NCBI RefSeq assembly: GCF_000949425.1
Contig: NZ_CP010976.1
Coordinates: forward strand, 3,162,001-3,226,000
Direction of reading: 5' to 3'
Source: Paenibacillus sp. IHBB 10380
GTDB taxonomy: Bacteria; Bacillota; Bacilli; Paenibacillales; Paenibacillaceae
DNA length: 64,000 nt
The position numbers and the translations under genes are program-made. Position 1 is the first letter of the stretch. The number at the start of each line of letters is the position of its first letter. Positions 52,095 to 60,966 of this stretch are shown here, one piece after another. Below the pieces are notes generated by a model. The model was not told where the DNA came from. It saw nothing but the letters and a program-made list of their open reading frames with translations, and made no database searches.

Positions 52095-54608
52095 ATGAAA
52101 AAGAACTATTTAAGAACTATCATCCGCGAAATCAAACAAAGCTTCGGACGTTTTGTTGCTATCTTTGCGATTGTCGCGCTTGGCGTTGGTTTTCTCGCGG
52201 GTTTACTTGCAACCACGCCGGATATGCAAGTATCCGTTGATAAATATTATGATGATCATCGTATGGCCGATATTTTTATAAAAGGTACAATGGGCTTGAC
52301 CGAAGCAGATATCGAAGCTGTTTCTTCTATGGATGAGGTGGACCAGATTATGCCTGCCTATGTTACCGATTCCTTAATGAAAACAAATAATAGTGAGGTA
52401 TTAGCGACACGAATTTACGGACTTCCATTGGATAAGTTCACTACGAATGATGGTGGATTCGTTAATAAGTTGGAACTAATTAATGGTAGGATGCCTCAAG
52501 CTGAAAACGAATGTCTTGTAGAACGAAGCGGAGTCTATCTGTCTGAAATTGAGCTTGGTTCAACCTTGACGGTATCCGAAGAAAATGAGGATTACGAAAA
52601 TATTCATGATACATATAAGACCACGGAATATAAGGTAGTCGGTATTGTTGGCAACCCTTTTTATTTCTCTATGGAGCGAGAATCAAGCAGTATCGGCAAC
52701 GGAGGAATTGGCGCAGTTATGTATGTTAATGAAAGCAACTATGCGCTAGATACATACACAGATTTCTATATTACGGTATCAGGCGCATCTGAATTAACCG
52801 CCTTTAGAGAAGACTATAATACAACGATCGAGGAAACGGTTACGAAGCTTGAAGCTGTTGGTGAATCGCAATCTGCGGTTCGTTATAGTGATATCGTAAG
52901 CAAAGCTCCAGCAGTACAGACTGCCGATATTGCAACACCCAAATGGGTTATACTTGACCGTAATTCCAATGTGAGCTATGTCAGTTTTTCGGTTAACGCC
53001 AAGAAAATAGCGGCAATCGCAACGGTATTTCCGATATTCTTCTTTCTTGTTGCTGCCTTGGTTGCACTAACAACGATGACACGTATGGTCGAAGAAGAAC
53101 GAACACAGATCGGAACGTTAAAGGCGCTTGGTTACAGCAAAGCTGTCATTATGTATAAATATATTATCTACTGCGGTCTTGCAAGCATCCTGGGAAGCGT
53201 TGTAGGCTTACTCGCAGGCTTTCAGCTACTTCCCACCGTAATATGGAATGCTTATGCGATGATATATCATTTGCCGAGCTTCGTAACGCAGTTCAGTTGG
53301 GGCTTTGCTATTATTGCGTCCGTCCTGGCCATTCTATGTACGATGACTGCTACCATCTCAGCTTGCCACCATTCGTTAAAGGAAAAACCAGCAACGCTGA
53401 TGCTTCCTCGTGCTCCAAAGGCAGGAAAACGTATTTTTCTTGAACGTATCCATTTTATTTGGTCGCGCATGAAATTTACCCATAAAGCAACTGCCCGAAA
53501 CCTCATCCGTTACAAAAAACACTTTTTTATGACAGTTCTTGGCATTGCAGGCTGTACCGCTCTCATTGTAACCGGATTTGGTCTCAGTGATGCTGTAGGG
53601 AAAATTGCGAACACGCAATTTAATGAGATCATTCAATACGACCTTCTTATCGGATTAGATGAGAATGAGCATGTCGACACGCCTCTTAACGATTTCTTGA
53701 ATGATGCAGAGCAGGTCAATCGTTATACGGAAGTTTTTAGCGAAATAGGATCTGCAAAACGAAACGGTGAGAATGCCACGACGACCATTTATGTTCCGAA
53801 GAAATCGACCGCACTCCAGGAAGTAATGAATTTACGTGAACGAAAAAGTGGTAATACAATCATTTTTGATGACTCCTCTGTCATTGTTACAGAGATGCTT
53901 GCGAGCACTTTGAATATACAAACGGGAGATACTTTTGCTCTTGAGAATGCAGACGGAGAGGCGGCAGAATTTGTTCTTACGGGTATTACTGAAAATTACG
54001 TAGGCAGTTATGTATATGTAAATCAAGCGGATTACGACAGCGCTTTCGATGGCAAGCTTTCCTACAATACTCTGATGGTACAAACCTCGATAACCAGTGC
54101 TTCACAGCAGGATGCAGCACTAACCAAGATCTTAACGAGTGATGCCGTTACAAGTGCAGCGTTTATGACACAAACTAAGAAGTCTTTTGACAATCTGCTG
54201 TCCAGCATCAACTTTGTTGTCGTCATCCTTATTATGGCAGCCGGCGCGCTTGCTATCATTGTGCTTTACAATCTTACCAACATAAACATCAATGAACGTA
54301 GAAAAGAGCTTGCTACATTAAGAGTTCTTGGCTTCCATAATAAAGAGGTGGCAGGTTATATTTTCCGAGAAACGACTATATTAAGCATAATTGGAACGCT
54401 TGTCGGTCTTCTGTTAGGTGTATTGCTTCACGGCTTTGTGATACGAACAGCGGAAACCACAGATTTAATGTTTGGCAGAAACATAACGATTACAAGCTTT
54501 GTATTATCTGCGGCGGTCACGCTTTTGTTCTCCTTCATTGTGGATTTGATTATGTATCAAAAGCTGAAGAAGATAGAGATGGTTGACTCGATGAAAGCAA
54601 TTGATTAA
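52095..54608 (+). CDS. FtsX-like ABC transporter permease
   Basis: An 837-residue permease with two FtsX blocks. A first helix (FVAIFAIVALGVGFLAGLLA, about 17-37) is followed by a large extracellular domain of about 260 residues, three helices near 310-440, a second extracellular domain, and a final FtsX helix set near 700-830 (FVVVILIMAAGALAIIVLYNLTNININERRKELATLRVLGF). With the ATPase it should act by mechanotransmission, exporting or reacting to peptides or lipids. The ATG lies 2 bases after the ATPase stop. Its composition looks like clostridial relatives, so acquisition by transfer is possible but not shown. Confidence 0.88.
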   Translation: MKKNYLRTIIREIKQSFGRFVAIFAIVALGVGFLAGLLATTPDMQVSVDKYYDDHRMADIFIKGTMGLTEADIEAVSSMDEVDQIMPAYVTDSLMKTNNSEVLATRIYGLPLDKFTTNDGGFVNKLELINGRMPQAENECLVERSGVYLSEIELGSTLTVSEENEDYENIHDTYKTTEYKVVGIVGNPFYFSMERESSSIGNGGIGAVMYVNESNYALDTYTDFYITVSGASELTAFREDYNTTIEETVTKLEAVGESQSAVRYSDIVSKAPAVQTADIATPKWVILDRNSNVSYVSFSVNAKKIAAIATVFPIFFFLVAALVALTTMTRMVEEERTQIGTLKALGYSKAVIMYKYIIYCGLASILGSVVGLLAGFQLLPTVIWNAYAMIYHLPSFVTQFSWGFAIIASVLAILCTMTATISACHHSLKEKPATLMLPRAPKAGKRIFLERIHFIWSRMKFTHKATARNLIRYKKHFFMTVLGIAGCTALIVTGFGLSDAVGKIANTQFNEIIQYDLLIGLDENEHVDTPLNDFLNDAEQVNRYTEVFSEIGSAKRNGENATTTIYVPKKSTALQEVMNLRERKSGNTIIFDDSSVIVTEMLASTLNIQTGDTFALENADGEAAEFVLTGITENYVGSYVYVNQADYDSAFDGKLSYNTLMVQTSITSASQQDAALTKILTSDAVTSAAFMTQTKKSFDNLLSSINFVVVILIMAAGALAIIVLYNLTNININERRKELATLRVLGFHNKEVAGYIFRETTILSIIGTLVGLLLGVLLHGFVIRTAETTDLMFGRNITITSFVLSAAVTLLFSFIVDLIMYQKLKKIEMVDSMKAID

Positions 54609-54629
54609 TCCTTTTAACATATAAATATA

Positions 54630-54698
54630 CCCCTTAGAAATAGCCATCGGATAGACTCTCAAGTTTAACCGATGAATATTTTAAGGGATTCTTTTTTT
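54630..54698. terminator. Terminator between the ABC permease gene and the gltC-like gene
   Basis: CCCTTAGAAATA pairs imperfectly with TATTTTAAGGG around an inner hairpin CATCGG...CCGATG, followed by seven T. The inner hairpin matches that of the terminator at 51254-51325; the outer stems differ. Confidence 0.85.
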
Positions 54699-54708
54699 CA
54701 TATGCCCA

Positions 54709-55656
54709 CTAAACGGGTTCTTCGCTACAAGTACTAAGTACCGGCAGTTGTTTTTTCTGAGCGCTATATTGTAATTCAAAATAACCAAGAAGAAAATTAC
54801 GAAAAGCTTGTGCTACTAGCGGTAGTTTATCATCTGACCTGTGTATAAGCCCAATCGTACGTGTTATTCTAGGCTCCGAAATTCTGACTTTTGCAGGTTG
54901 CATAGGATTGCTCTGAAAGAATGCCATTTCAGGAAGTAGACTAACGCCCATTCCTGCAGCCACTAAACCACGGATCGTGTCCGTCTCTTCTCCTTCAAAG
55001 GCAATTTGTGGTGTGAATCCAGCTTCTAAACACGCTTGCCATACAATGGGACGCAAGGAATACCCTTTACTAAAAAGAATAAACTTATCCTCTTTCAACT
55101 GCGATAGATGAATACTCTCTTCCTGCGCAAGAGGATGACTAGGATGCATAATAGCGAACAGTTCTTCTGTAAGAACAACATCCCCATCCACTTGATCATG
55201 ACCATCTGGAAAAGGAGAAATGAAAGCTAAGTCCACCTCAGCAGATATAACATCTCGGATCAATGAAGGGTACATCCCCTGTTTGAAACGAAATCTCACA
55301 TTAGGATAACGCTTTCTAAACTCCGCTACAACAGAAGGAATCAAATGAATGCCCAGACTATGTGGGAATCCAATTCGAATTTCCCCTCGTTCGGGGTCTA
55401 GAAACTCGTGTATTTCTGCTACAGCCTTATCTAAATCTTTCATAAGAGTTTCCACTCGCTTACAGAAAAGCTGGCCTACAGGTGTTAATTGTAGGTTTCT
55501 TCCCTTCTGCATGAACAAATTCACACCGAGCTCTTCTTCCAGCTGGTGAATCTGCCTACTTACCGCAGACTGAGCCACATGAAGTTCTTCTGCTGCTTGT
55601 GTAACATGTTCCTTCTGCGCCACTTTCATGAAGTAGTGCAACTGTCTTAATTCCAC
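54709..55656 (-). CDS. gltC: LysR-family regulator resembling GltC
   Basis: A 315-residue transcription factor. The DNA-binding part is MELRQLHYFMKVAQKEHVTQAAEELHVAQSAVSRQIHQLEEELGV, then DLDKAVAEIHEFLDPERGEIRIGFPHSLG; the wording and spacing follow GltC of B. subtilis closely, including VVAEFRKRYPNVRFRFKQG and GLVAAGMGVSLLPE in the effector domain. GltC activates glutamate synthase (gltAB) in response to 2-oxoglutarate and glutamate. gltAB is not in the window, so the target here is inferred only from similarity. The C-terminus (about 295-315) is unlike GltC. Confidence 0.75.
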   Translation of the reverse strand: MELRQLHYFMKVAQKEHVTQAAEELHVAQSAVSRQIHQLEEELGVNLFMQKGRNLQLTPVGQLFCKRVETLMKDLDKAVAEIHEFLDPERGEIRIGFPHSLGIHLIPSVVAEFRKRYPNVRFRFKQGMYPSLIRDVISAEVDLAFISPFPDGHDQVDGDVVLTEELFAIMHPSHPLAQEESIHLSQLKEDKFILFSKGYSLRPIVWQACLEAGFTPQIAFEGEETDTIRGLVAAGMGVSLLPEMAFFQSNPMQPAKVRISEPRITRTIGLIHRSDDKLPLVAQAFRNFLLGYFELQYSAQKKQLPVLSTCSEEPV

Positions 55657-55697
55657 GCCACTGATCTCTCCAATCTATGATCTGCAATCTCAAATAT

Positions 55698-56309
55698 CTA
55701 ACGTTTTTTAAGCAAACGGATAATCAAGCCATACACGAAGAAACCACCAATTAACCCGCCAAAATGAGCCGCCCAATTCACATCTGGGGTTACTATAGTA
55801 AAGACTACCCCGAACATGAGCATTGCATATAATGTTTTACGTGAAGATTCATCAATTAAACTCCGTTGTAACAAGGCAATATACAAGAATGCTCCATAGA
55901 CACCGTAAATAGCACCGGAAGCTCCTATAGACAATAAAGGTTCTTTGACACTATTATAGTATGCCATCGTAATGATGTTGCCTATAATCCCACTCAAAAA
56001 ATACAAAATGATATACCGCCAAGAGCCCATGAGGCGTTCTAGTGGAGGCGCAAATACCAACAGAGCGAAGCAATTAAACAAAAGATGACTAAACCCACCA
56101 TGAAGGAACATCGAGGCTACATAACGCCATAGCTCATCGCTAAAGGGCGGTACGTTTGTAAGTGCTCCTAGATCCAGCAAGTTGAGATTAGTTACCCCGC
56201 CCTTAATGGATATCACGATAAACATTATAATATTGGCTAGAATCATCAGAGCTGTAACAGGATAAAACCGTAAATAACTTCTCCAATCTTCATACCTAAC
56301 AAAAATCAT
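55698..56309 (-). CDS. Rhomboid-family intramembrane serine protease
   Basis: A 203-residue membrane protein of six helices. The catalytic Ser is in SIGASGAIYGVYGAF (GASG), the His in NWAAHFGGLIGGFF, and the family's HGGFSHLLFNCFAL block lies in the second helix. It should cut single-pass membrane proteins within the membrane; no substrate is suggested by neighbours. The start is ATG 56309 with AAAGGAAGG upstream. It is on the same strand as the gltC-like gene and divergent from tpx. Confidence 0.92.
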   Translation of the reverse strand: MIFVRYEDWRSYLRFYPVTALMILANIIMFIVISIKGGVTNLNLLDLGALTNVPPFSDELWRYVASMFLHGGFSHLLFNCFALLVFAPPLERLMGSWRYIILYFLSGIIGNIITMAYYNSVKEPLLSIGASGAIYGVYGAFLYIALLQRSLIDESSRKTLYAMLMFGVVFTIVTPDVNWAAHFGGLIGGFFVYGLIIRLLKKR

Positions 56310-56417
56310 AATAACCTTCCTTTGCATTTATGGATATCAAAAATTAGCAATGTTTTTATATAAAGACTATAATATCTGTAGTAATGACTAACCACAAATA
56401 TCAAGGAGGAAAATCAC

Positions 56418-56930
56418 ATGACACAATCACGTACAGCCACCTTTAAAGGTAACCCCATCACTTTGGTAGGTCCAGCATTGAAAGTCGGAGATGCTGCTCC
56501 TAATTTCACAGTAAGTAAAAATTTGCTTGAAGAAGTTTCATTGAAAGATTATGCAGATAAAATCAAATTAATTAGCGTGGTCCCATCCCTTGATACCGGT
56601 GTATGTGATTCACAAACACGTCGTTTCAACGAAGAAGCAATCGGTCTAGGTGATGACGTTGTTGTCCTTACCATCAGCATGGATCTTCCCTTCGCACAAG
56701 CTCGCTGGTGCGGTGCTGCTGGTGTAGAACGTGTAATCACGTTATCTGATCATAAGGATGCTTCCTTTGGTGAAGCTTACGGTGTACTTATTCAAGAATT
56801 CCGTTTGGACATGCGTTCAATCTTCGTTATTGACAAGAATGATACCATCACTTATGTTGAGTATCTTCCAGAAATGACAGAGCACCCGAATTACGAATCA
56901 GCTGTTACTGCTGTTAAAGAACTTTTATAG
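56418..56930 (+). CDS. tpx: Thiol peroxidase (Tpx, atypical 2-Cys peroxiredoxin)
   Basis: A 170-residue cytosolic enzyme that reduces hydroperoxides with thioredoxin. The peroxidatic cysteine is in SLDTGVCDSQTRRFNEEA (about residue 61), and the resolving cysteine in ARWCGAAGVER (about residue 95), the Tpx spacing. The N-terminus TFKGNPITLVGPALKVGDAAPNF is typical. The ATG has AAGGAGG upstream. It is monocistronic with its own terminator. Confidence 0.95.
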   Translation: MTQSRTATFKGNPITLVGPALKVGDAAPNFTVSKNLLEEVSLKDYADKIKLISVVPSLDTGVCDSQTRRFNEEAIGLGDDVVVLTISMDLPFAQARWCGAAGVERVITLSDHKDASFGEAYGVLIQEFRLDMRSIFVIDKNDTITYVEYLPEMTEHPNYESAVTAVKELL

Positions 56931-56970
56931 AACTTTGCAAGGGTGCTGCTAAATCTCTAACCGCTATAAA

Positions 56971-57008
56971 AAAGACGAGAGAAAGAACTTAACCTTCTCT
57001 CGCTTTTT
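56971..57008 (+). terminator. Terminator of tpx
   Basis: CGAGAGAA and TTCTCTCG pair (8 bp) around an 11-base loop, with an A-run before and CTTTTT after, 41 bases past the tpx stop. Confidence 0.88.
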
Positions 57009-57081
57009 CAAATATATGCCCTAATAAAGGACACCATAGCCCCTCTAAACATCTATTCCATAAGCGCTACCTATAATATTC

Positions 57082-57474
57082 TCATCCTGAAATTTTGTAT
57101 TTGACTAATTTCTTATCCAGTGATGCAAATAAATGAATGATGAATCGGTAATTAGCTCCAAGATCTCCTAATGATCCCCTTGATGCGGAATATATGTCCA
57201 CGGCACTTTTAACAGGACTAACGGATAGAACAGATACTGTGATATCCACAGTCCGGCCAAATGTTGTTCTCTTCTCAAGCGTAATTTCTCCAACGGATTG
57301 GACTTCATGCAGCACTTTATAACCCGGAATTTTTTTAAGTGTCGAAGACACTTCCTCCCAAGCTTTGTCTTTCGATAAGTTGTAATAGCGCGTTTTCATC
57401 TTAGGATCTTTTGCACGGTCGCTTGTTCCTTCTTGACTTCGTATGATCCCCACTAGAACTCTCTTTAACGACAA
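57082..57474 (-). CDS. DUF1499-family protein
   Basis: A 130-residue protein. The block VDITVSVLSVSPVKSAVDIYSASRGSLGDLGANYRFI is characteristic of DUF1499, with conserved S-R-x-G-x-x-D-x-G-x-N. No signal peptide or anchor is seen. Its function is unknown. The start is TTG at 57474, with AAAGGAGG 8 bases upstream, and no ATG or GTG nearby fits better. It is convergent with tpx; the 6S RNA gene lies upstream on the same strand. Confidence 0.82.
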   Translation of the reverse strand: MSLKRVLVGIIRSQEGTSDRAKDPKMKTRYYNLSKDKAWEEVSSTLKKIPGYKVLHEVQSVGEITLEKRTTFGRTVDITVSVLSVSPVKSAVDIYSASRGSLGDLGANYRFIIHLFASLDKKLVKYKISG

Positions 57475-57664
57475 GACCTTTCCTCCTTTGAATAACCATC
57501 AATACTACATAGTTTAACATTGATAGACACAGAACAAAAGAGTTATATAGATTGAACTAAAGTTAACACCACCAAGTGTTCTATAAATTCGAAATAAAAT
57601 CATAAATATAGGGGTTCCTCTTAGTTCATTCTATATAAGATGGTATGATCTCCATGTTAGAATG

Positions 57665-57708
57665 AAAAAAGCACACCACCTCGGTCAATTCCGAAGATGG
57701 TATGCTTT
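57665..57708 (-). terminator. Terminator-like hairpin downstream of 6S RNA
   Basis: AAAGCATACCATCTTCGG pairs with CCGAGGTGGTGTGCTTT (with G-U pairs) around a 6-base loop, followed on the minus strand by TTTTTT. It could end the primary 6S transcript. The plus-strand version also has flanking T's. Confidence 0.75.
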
Positions 57709-57733
57709 AAAAAAAATGATTTAAATTAATAAC

Positions 57734-57921
57734 AAAAACCCGCTATGCCGTCCGATTATATTGTCTTCTGAACCTGCAGTAGCAGGTGGGTGATCGCAGA
57801 AGTGTGTTTGAAGTCCCCTCGTCATATAGACAGGGCTTTTCAGCGACGCTACATATAAATCTCCCTAGACATCATCATTGGTTCAAAATAACGATTAACC
57901 GAGGCGAACACCGCAGGATTT
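57734..57921 (-). ncRNA. ssrS: 6S RNA
   Basis: The minus strand from 57921 reads AAATCCTGCGGTGTTCGCC at the 5' end and CGGACGGCATAGCGGGTTTTT at the 3' end; these pair over about 12 positions to close the molecule. The CTG.G.TGTTCGC and CGG.CGGCAT elements are those of the 6S family (compare E. coli 6S). Inside, CTTCTG (57797-57802 side) and CAGAAG (57765-57770 side) enclose an ACCTGC-TACT-GCAGGT terminal hairpin. The length of about 188 bases fits. A promoter lies exactly upstream. 6S RNA binds sigma-A RNA polymerase in stationary phase. Nothing codes here. Confidence 0.8.
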
Positions 57922-57927
57922 GTTCTT

Positions 57928-57956
57928 ATTATAATACGGTAAGCCACAAAAGTAAA
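57928..57956 (-). promoter_or_regulatory. Predicted promoter of 6S RNA
   Basis: On the minus strand TTTACT (57956-57951), 17 bases, then TATAAT (57933-57928). The start predicted seven bases on coincides with the 5' end of the 6S RNA at 57921. Confidence 0.75.
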
Positions 57957-57986
57957 CTCTAAATGAATAGGTTTTCATTTACCACT

Positions 57987-58793
57987 TTATTTAGTTTTAT
58001 CTAGATCGACTATTTCTTGCTGATTTTCCTCTTCGGAAACTTCTCCATCGATCTGAGCTTGTTTCTTTTCCTCTTCCAACAACTTTAACCGTTCTGCTTG
58101 TTCCTGCATCTTTAGGAATGAACCATAGAAATTAAAGAATGCCCAGAACGCAATCAAGCTGATAATGAAGAATACTATTAATGCAGGATACTTAAATCCG
58201 AAAAAAAGTAGCAATCCATTTCCAAGGACTGTAGAAATCATCCGGAATGGACGAATAATGGTTAAAAGAACGGCGTTCTTAATAATCAAAAATACTCCCA
58301 TATGATAATGAACAACCATAGAGAAGAAATTAAACATGGACACAAATAAAACAATTAGGAGTAACAGCATAATACCGCCGACAAGCTGCAGGTTCTCGAA
58401 TTGTGTCATATAGACTTTGTAATCGACCCACATAATTGTAAATAAGAGTGTGTAAAAAATACCCCCGACCATACTTTGCCTATAATTATCTTTGTAACCT
58501 TTAAAGAATGTTTTGAATATCGGAACATCTGTATCTCCCATGACCCATTTACGCACAACTGCAAATAAAGCTGAAATGGCAGGAAACAATGTAAACGGTG
58601 CCAGAATCCCCATGACCCAGTTAATAATTAGATGATCATTTGCATTAGCAGTCACATTCACTAGCATTAATTTCGTAGTTAAAATAAATAAGAATGGTGA
58701 GGAACATAGTAGCCACAAAATATTGGTATATGCAATACGCGTGATCCACTCTGTTAGTTTATAAATGCCTCCCATTGTACCTTTGAATTCCAA
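57987..58793 (-). CDS. YesL-family (DUF624) membrane protein
   Basis: A 268-residue membrane protein with about five hydrophobic segments (around residues 20-45, 60-95, 120-145, 150-190 and 195-235) and an acidic, lysine-rich tail (KLLEEEKKQAQ...EEENQQEIVDLDKTK). The MGGIYKLTEWITRIAYTNILWLLCSSPF start and FPAISALFAVVRKWVMGDTDVPIFKTFFKGYKDNYRQS are typical of DUF624/YesL. YesL genes usually accompany sugar-uptake operons of unknown detail; here it is isolated. The likely start is TTG at 58793, after GAGGAGGAGAA. Confidence 0.82.
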   Translation of the reverse strand: MEFKGTMGGIYKLTEWITRIAYTNILWLLCSSPFLFILTTKLMLVNVTANANDHLIINWVMGILAPFTLFPAISALFAVVRKWVMGDTDVPIFKTFFKGYKDNYRQSMVGGIFYTLLFTIMWVDYKVYMTQFENLQLVGGIMLLLLIVLFVSMFNFFSMVVHYHMGVFLIIKNAVLLTIIRPFRMISTVLGNGLLLFFGFKYPALIVFFIISLIAFWAFFNFYGSFLKMQEQAERLKLLEEEKKQAQIDGEVSEEENQQEIVDLDKTK

Positions 58794-58975
58794 AGATTCT
58801 CCTCCTCTGTATACATCACAATTGGCTTGTACATAATAATATACCGTATTTACCGTACACAAAGCCAGCACCTAATTGTGTTCCTTTTGACACATAAAAC
58901 TGTAACTAAATATTTCTGTACATCAAAGGAGATATTTCACAATTGCAGATGAATAATCGCCCAATGATTCACAGC

Positions 58976-59009
58976 AAAAAGAAGACGAAATGTTTCACAC
59001 TTCGTCTTC
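58976..59009 (-). terminator. Terminator of cshA
   Basis: GAAGACGAA and TTCGTCTTC form a 9-bp stem with an 11-base loop; on the minus strand it is followed by TTTTTG. It lies 19 bases after the cshA stop. Confidence 0.88.
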
Positions 59010-59027
59010 TTCCATTGTATATAAGAA

Positions 59028-60626
59028 TTAGTTATCGTAGCTGCTCTCAGGACGTTTAGTAGGACGACTGCTGCTTGCGCTGCTACCGTTGCTACTAGGA
59101 CGTGGTTTCGGGCGACTAGAAGAACCAGCTCCACCATCTTTACTATAGCTACTCTTGTTACCACCATATCCACCACGATTACTACTACCACTATCGCGGT
59201 TACCACGGTATCCACCACCACTGCTGCTTCCACCAGATCCACTACGGGAACCATAGCTACCTGATGGTTTACGTCCACTACGAATATCCGGTTTGCGACG
59301 CTTAGCACGCATTGGATCTTCTGGAGTTAGTTGGATCTCGGAATCCTTCTTCTCTCCTGTAAGCAACTTCATTGCTGCTGTCAACAATTGAACAGAATCA
59401 AACTGTTCTAATAATTGAATAGCGATACCTTTATATTCATTAAGATCGCCCTTCTCAACAGTTTCAAGCAATCTTTCTGCAGTAATACGTTGTTTTCCTT
59501 CGATTGCTTCTGCTGTAGTAGGAAGAGGCTTACGTGTAATTTTGTGACGTGTAACACGTTCGATAAAGTGGAAATGATCCATTTCACGAGGCGTTACGAA
59601 AGACCAAGCTGTACCTTCTTTACCAGCACGTCCAGTACGACCAATACGGTGTACATAACTTTCCGGATCTTGTGGTAAATCGAAGTTAATTACATGCGTT
59701 ACACCAGAAACATCTAGTCCACGTGCAGCAACATCTGTTGCTACCAATACATCAATACTTCCATCACGGAATTTACGCATTACAGCATCACGTTGGTTCT
59801 GTGACAAATCTCCATGAAGACCATCTGCTGAATATCCACGTTTTTGCAAAGCTTCAGACAATTCATCTACACGACGCTTTGTACGTCCAAAAACAATCGC
59901 AAGTTCAGGAGATTCCATATCGATTAAACGACTAAGAGCTTCGAATTTTTGGCGTTCAGGAACTTCGATGTAGGCTTGATCAATAAGTGGAGCAGTAACA
60001 TGCTTAGGAATTACAGATACGTGTTCAGGATTGTTCAGGAATTGATGAGCAAGCTTCTGAATGTTGGCTGGCATTGTAGCGGAGAAAAGCATCGTTTGAC
60101 GTTCTGTTGGAACCAACTTCAAGATGGATTGGATATCATCCATGAAGCCCATGTCAAGCATTTCATCAGCTTCATCTAGAACGACGGTTTGAACATCATT
60201 TAAACGAATCGTTTTGCGGTTAATATGGTCAAGTAGACGACCTGGCGTACCAATAATAATCTGAGGTTTATTTTTTAGGGAACGGATTTGACGACTAATA
60301 TCTTGTCCTCCGTAAATAGCTAACGAACGAATGCCTTTGAAACGGGCAATTTTACCAATTTCTTCAGCTACCTGAATAGCAAGTTCACGAGTTGGCGTCA
60401 TGATAAGAGCCATAATTTTTTCTTCTTCCTTACTGATTTTAGAAATCAAAGGAATACCGAACGCTGCTGTTTTACCTGTACCTGTTTGTGCTTGACCAAT
60501 TAAATCTCTACCTGCCATTGCAATTGGAATGGCTTGATCTTGAATGGGCGTGGATTCTTCAAATCCTAGCTCCGTGATCGCTTGAAGAATTCTAGGCTCC
60601 AAGTCAAATTCTGCGAATGTTTTCAA
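59028..60626 (-). CDS. cshA: DEAD-box RNA helicase CshA
   Basis: A 532-residue RNA helicase with all core motifs: the Q motif ([14 protein letters not shown]), [66 protein letters not shown] and [10 protein letters not shown]. It helps RNA decay and ribosome assembly, mainly in the cold. The C-terminal tail (about 445-532) is a Gly/Ser/Arg-rich disordered region ([20 protein letters not shown]) expected to bind RNA. The start codon is TTG at 60626 with AAGGAG 11 bases upstream. A leader of up to about 240 bases with two tandem palindromes precedes it. Confidence 0.93.
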   Translation of the reverse strand: MKTFAEFDLEPRILQAITELGFEESTPIQDQAIPIAMAGRDLIGQAQTGTGKTAAFGIPLISKISKEEEKIMALIMTPTRELAIQVAEEIGKIARFKGIRSLAIYGGQDISRQIRSLKNKPQIIIGTPGRLLDHINRKTIRLNDVQTVVLDEADEMLDMGFMDDIQSILKLVPTERQTMLFSATMPANIQKLAHQFLNNPEHVSVIPKHVTAPLIDQAYIEVPERQKFEALSRLIDMESPELAIVFGRTKRRVDELSEALQKRGYSADGLHGDLSQNQRDAVMRKFRDGSIDVLVATDVAARGLDVSGVTHVINFDLPQDPESYVHRIGRTGRAGKEGTAWSFVTPREMDHFHFIERVTRHKITRKPLPTTAEAIEGKQRITAERLLETVEKGDLNEYKGIAIQLLEQFDSVQLLTAAMKLLTGEKKDSEIQLTPEDPMRAKRRKPDIRSGRKPSGSYGSRSGSGGSSSGGGYRGNRDSGSSNRGGYGGNKSSYSKDGGAGSSSRPKPRPSSNGSSASSSRPTKRPESSYDN

Positions 60627-60650
60627 ATATATTCATACTCCTTCTATATA

Positions 60651-60687
60651 GTGGACATTCCACATAATGTAAAGTGGACATTCCACA
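60651..60687 (-). promoter_or_regulatory. Two tandem palindromes in the cshA leader
   Basis: GTGGACATTCCACA occurs at 60651-60664 and 60674-60687, 23 bases apart start to start. Each copy is itself an inverted repeat (GTGGA-CAT-TCCAC). They lie 25-61 bases before the TTG start. They could be an operator pair or two RNA hairpins. No known regulator box matches that I recall. The rest of 60688-60966 has no gene. Confidence 0.6.
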
Positions 60688-60966
60688 ATCTTGTCTGTAT
60701 TCTTAAGTAGCGGTAAACATTATATAGGGTAGCCATTTATGCTAAAAATATTGCAATATGGACACTATAGCGTTTATCCGGATCATGACAGCTTCCAGAT
60801 GACTAATCGGTTATTATTCAGCCGAAATAATGCAAAAATAATACTATTGTACAACCCTACTCAAGAACATCTAACATATTATATCACAACACAAGTTTAA
60901 ATTACCAGCAAGTTACCAAAGTTCGCAAAATCTTTATCTAATCAAATTCATGAGGTGACAATTTTA

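Noticed and set aside
58937..59308. Valine-rich 123-codon frame.
   Set aside because: It is the shifted reading of the Gly/Ser/Arg-rich tail of cshA.
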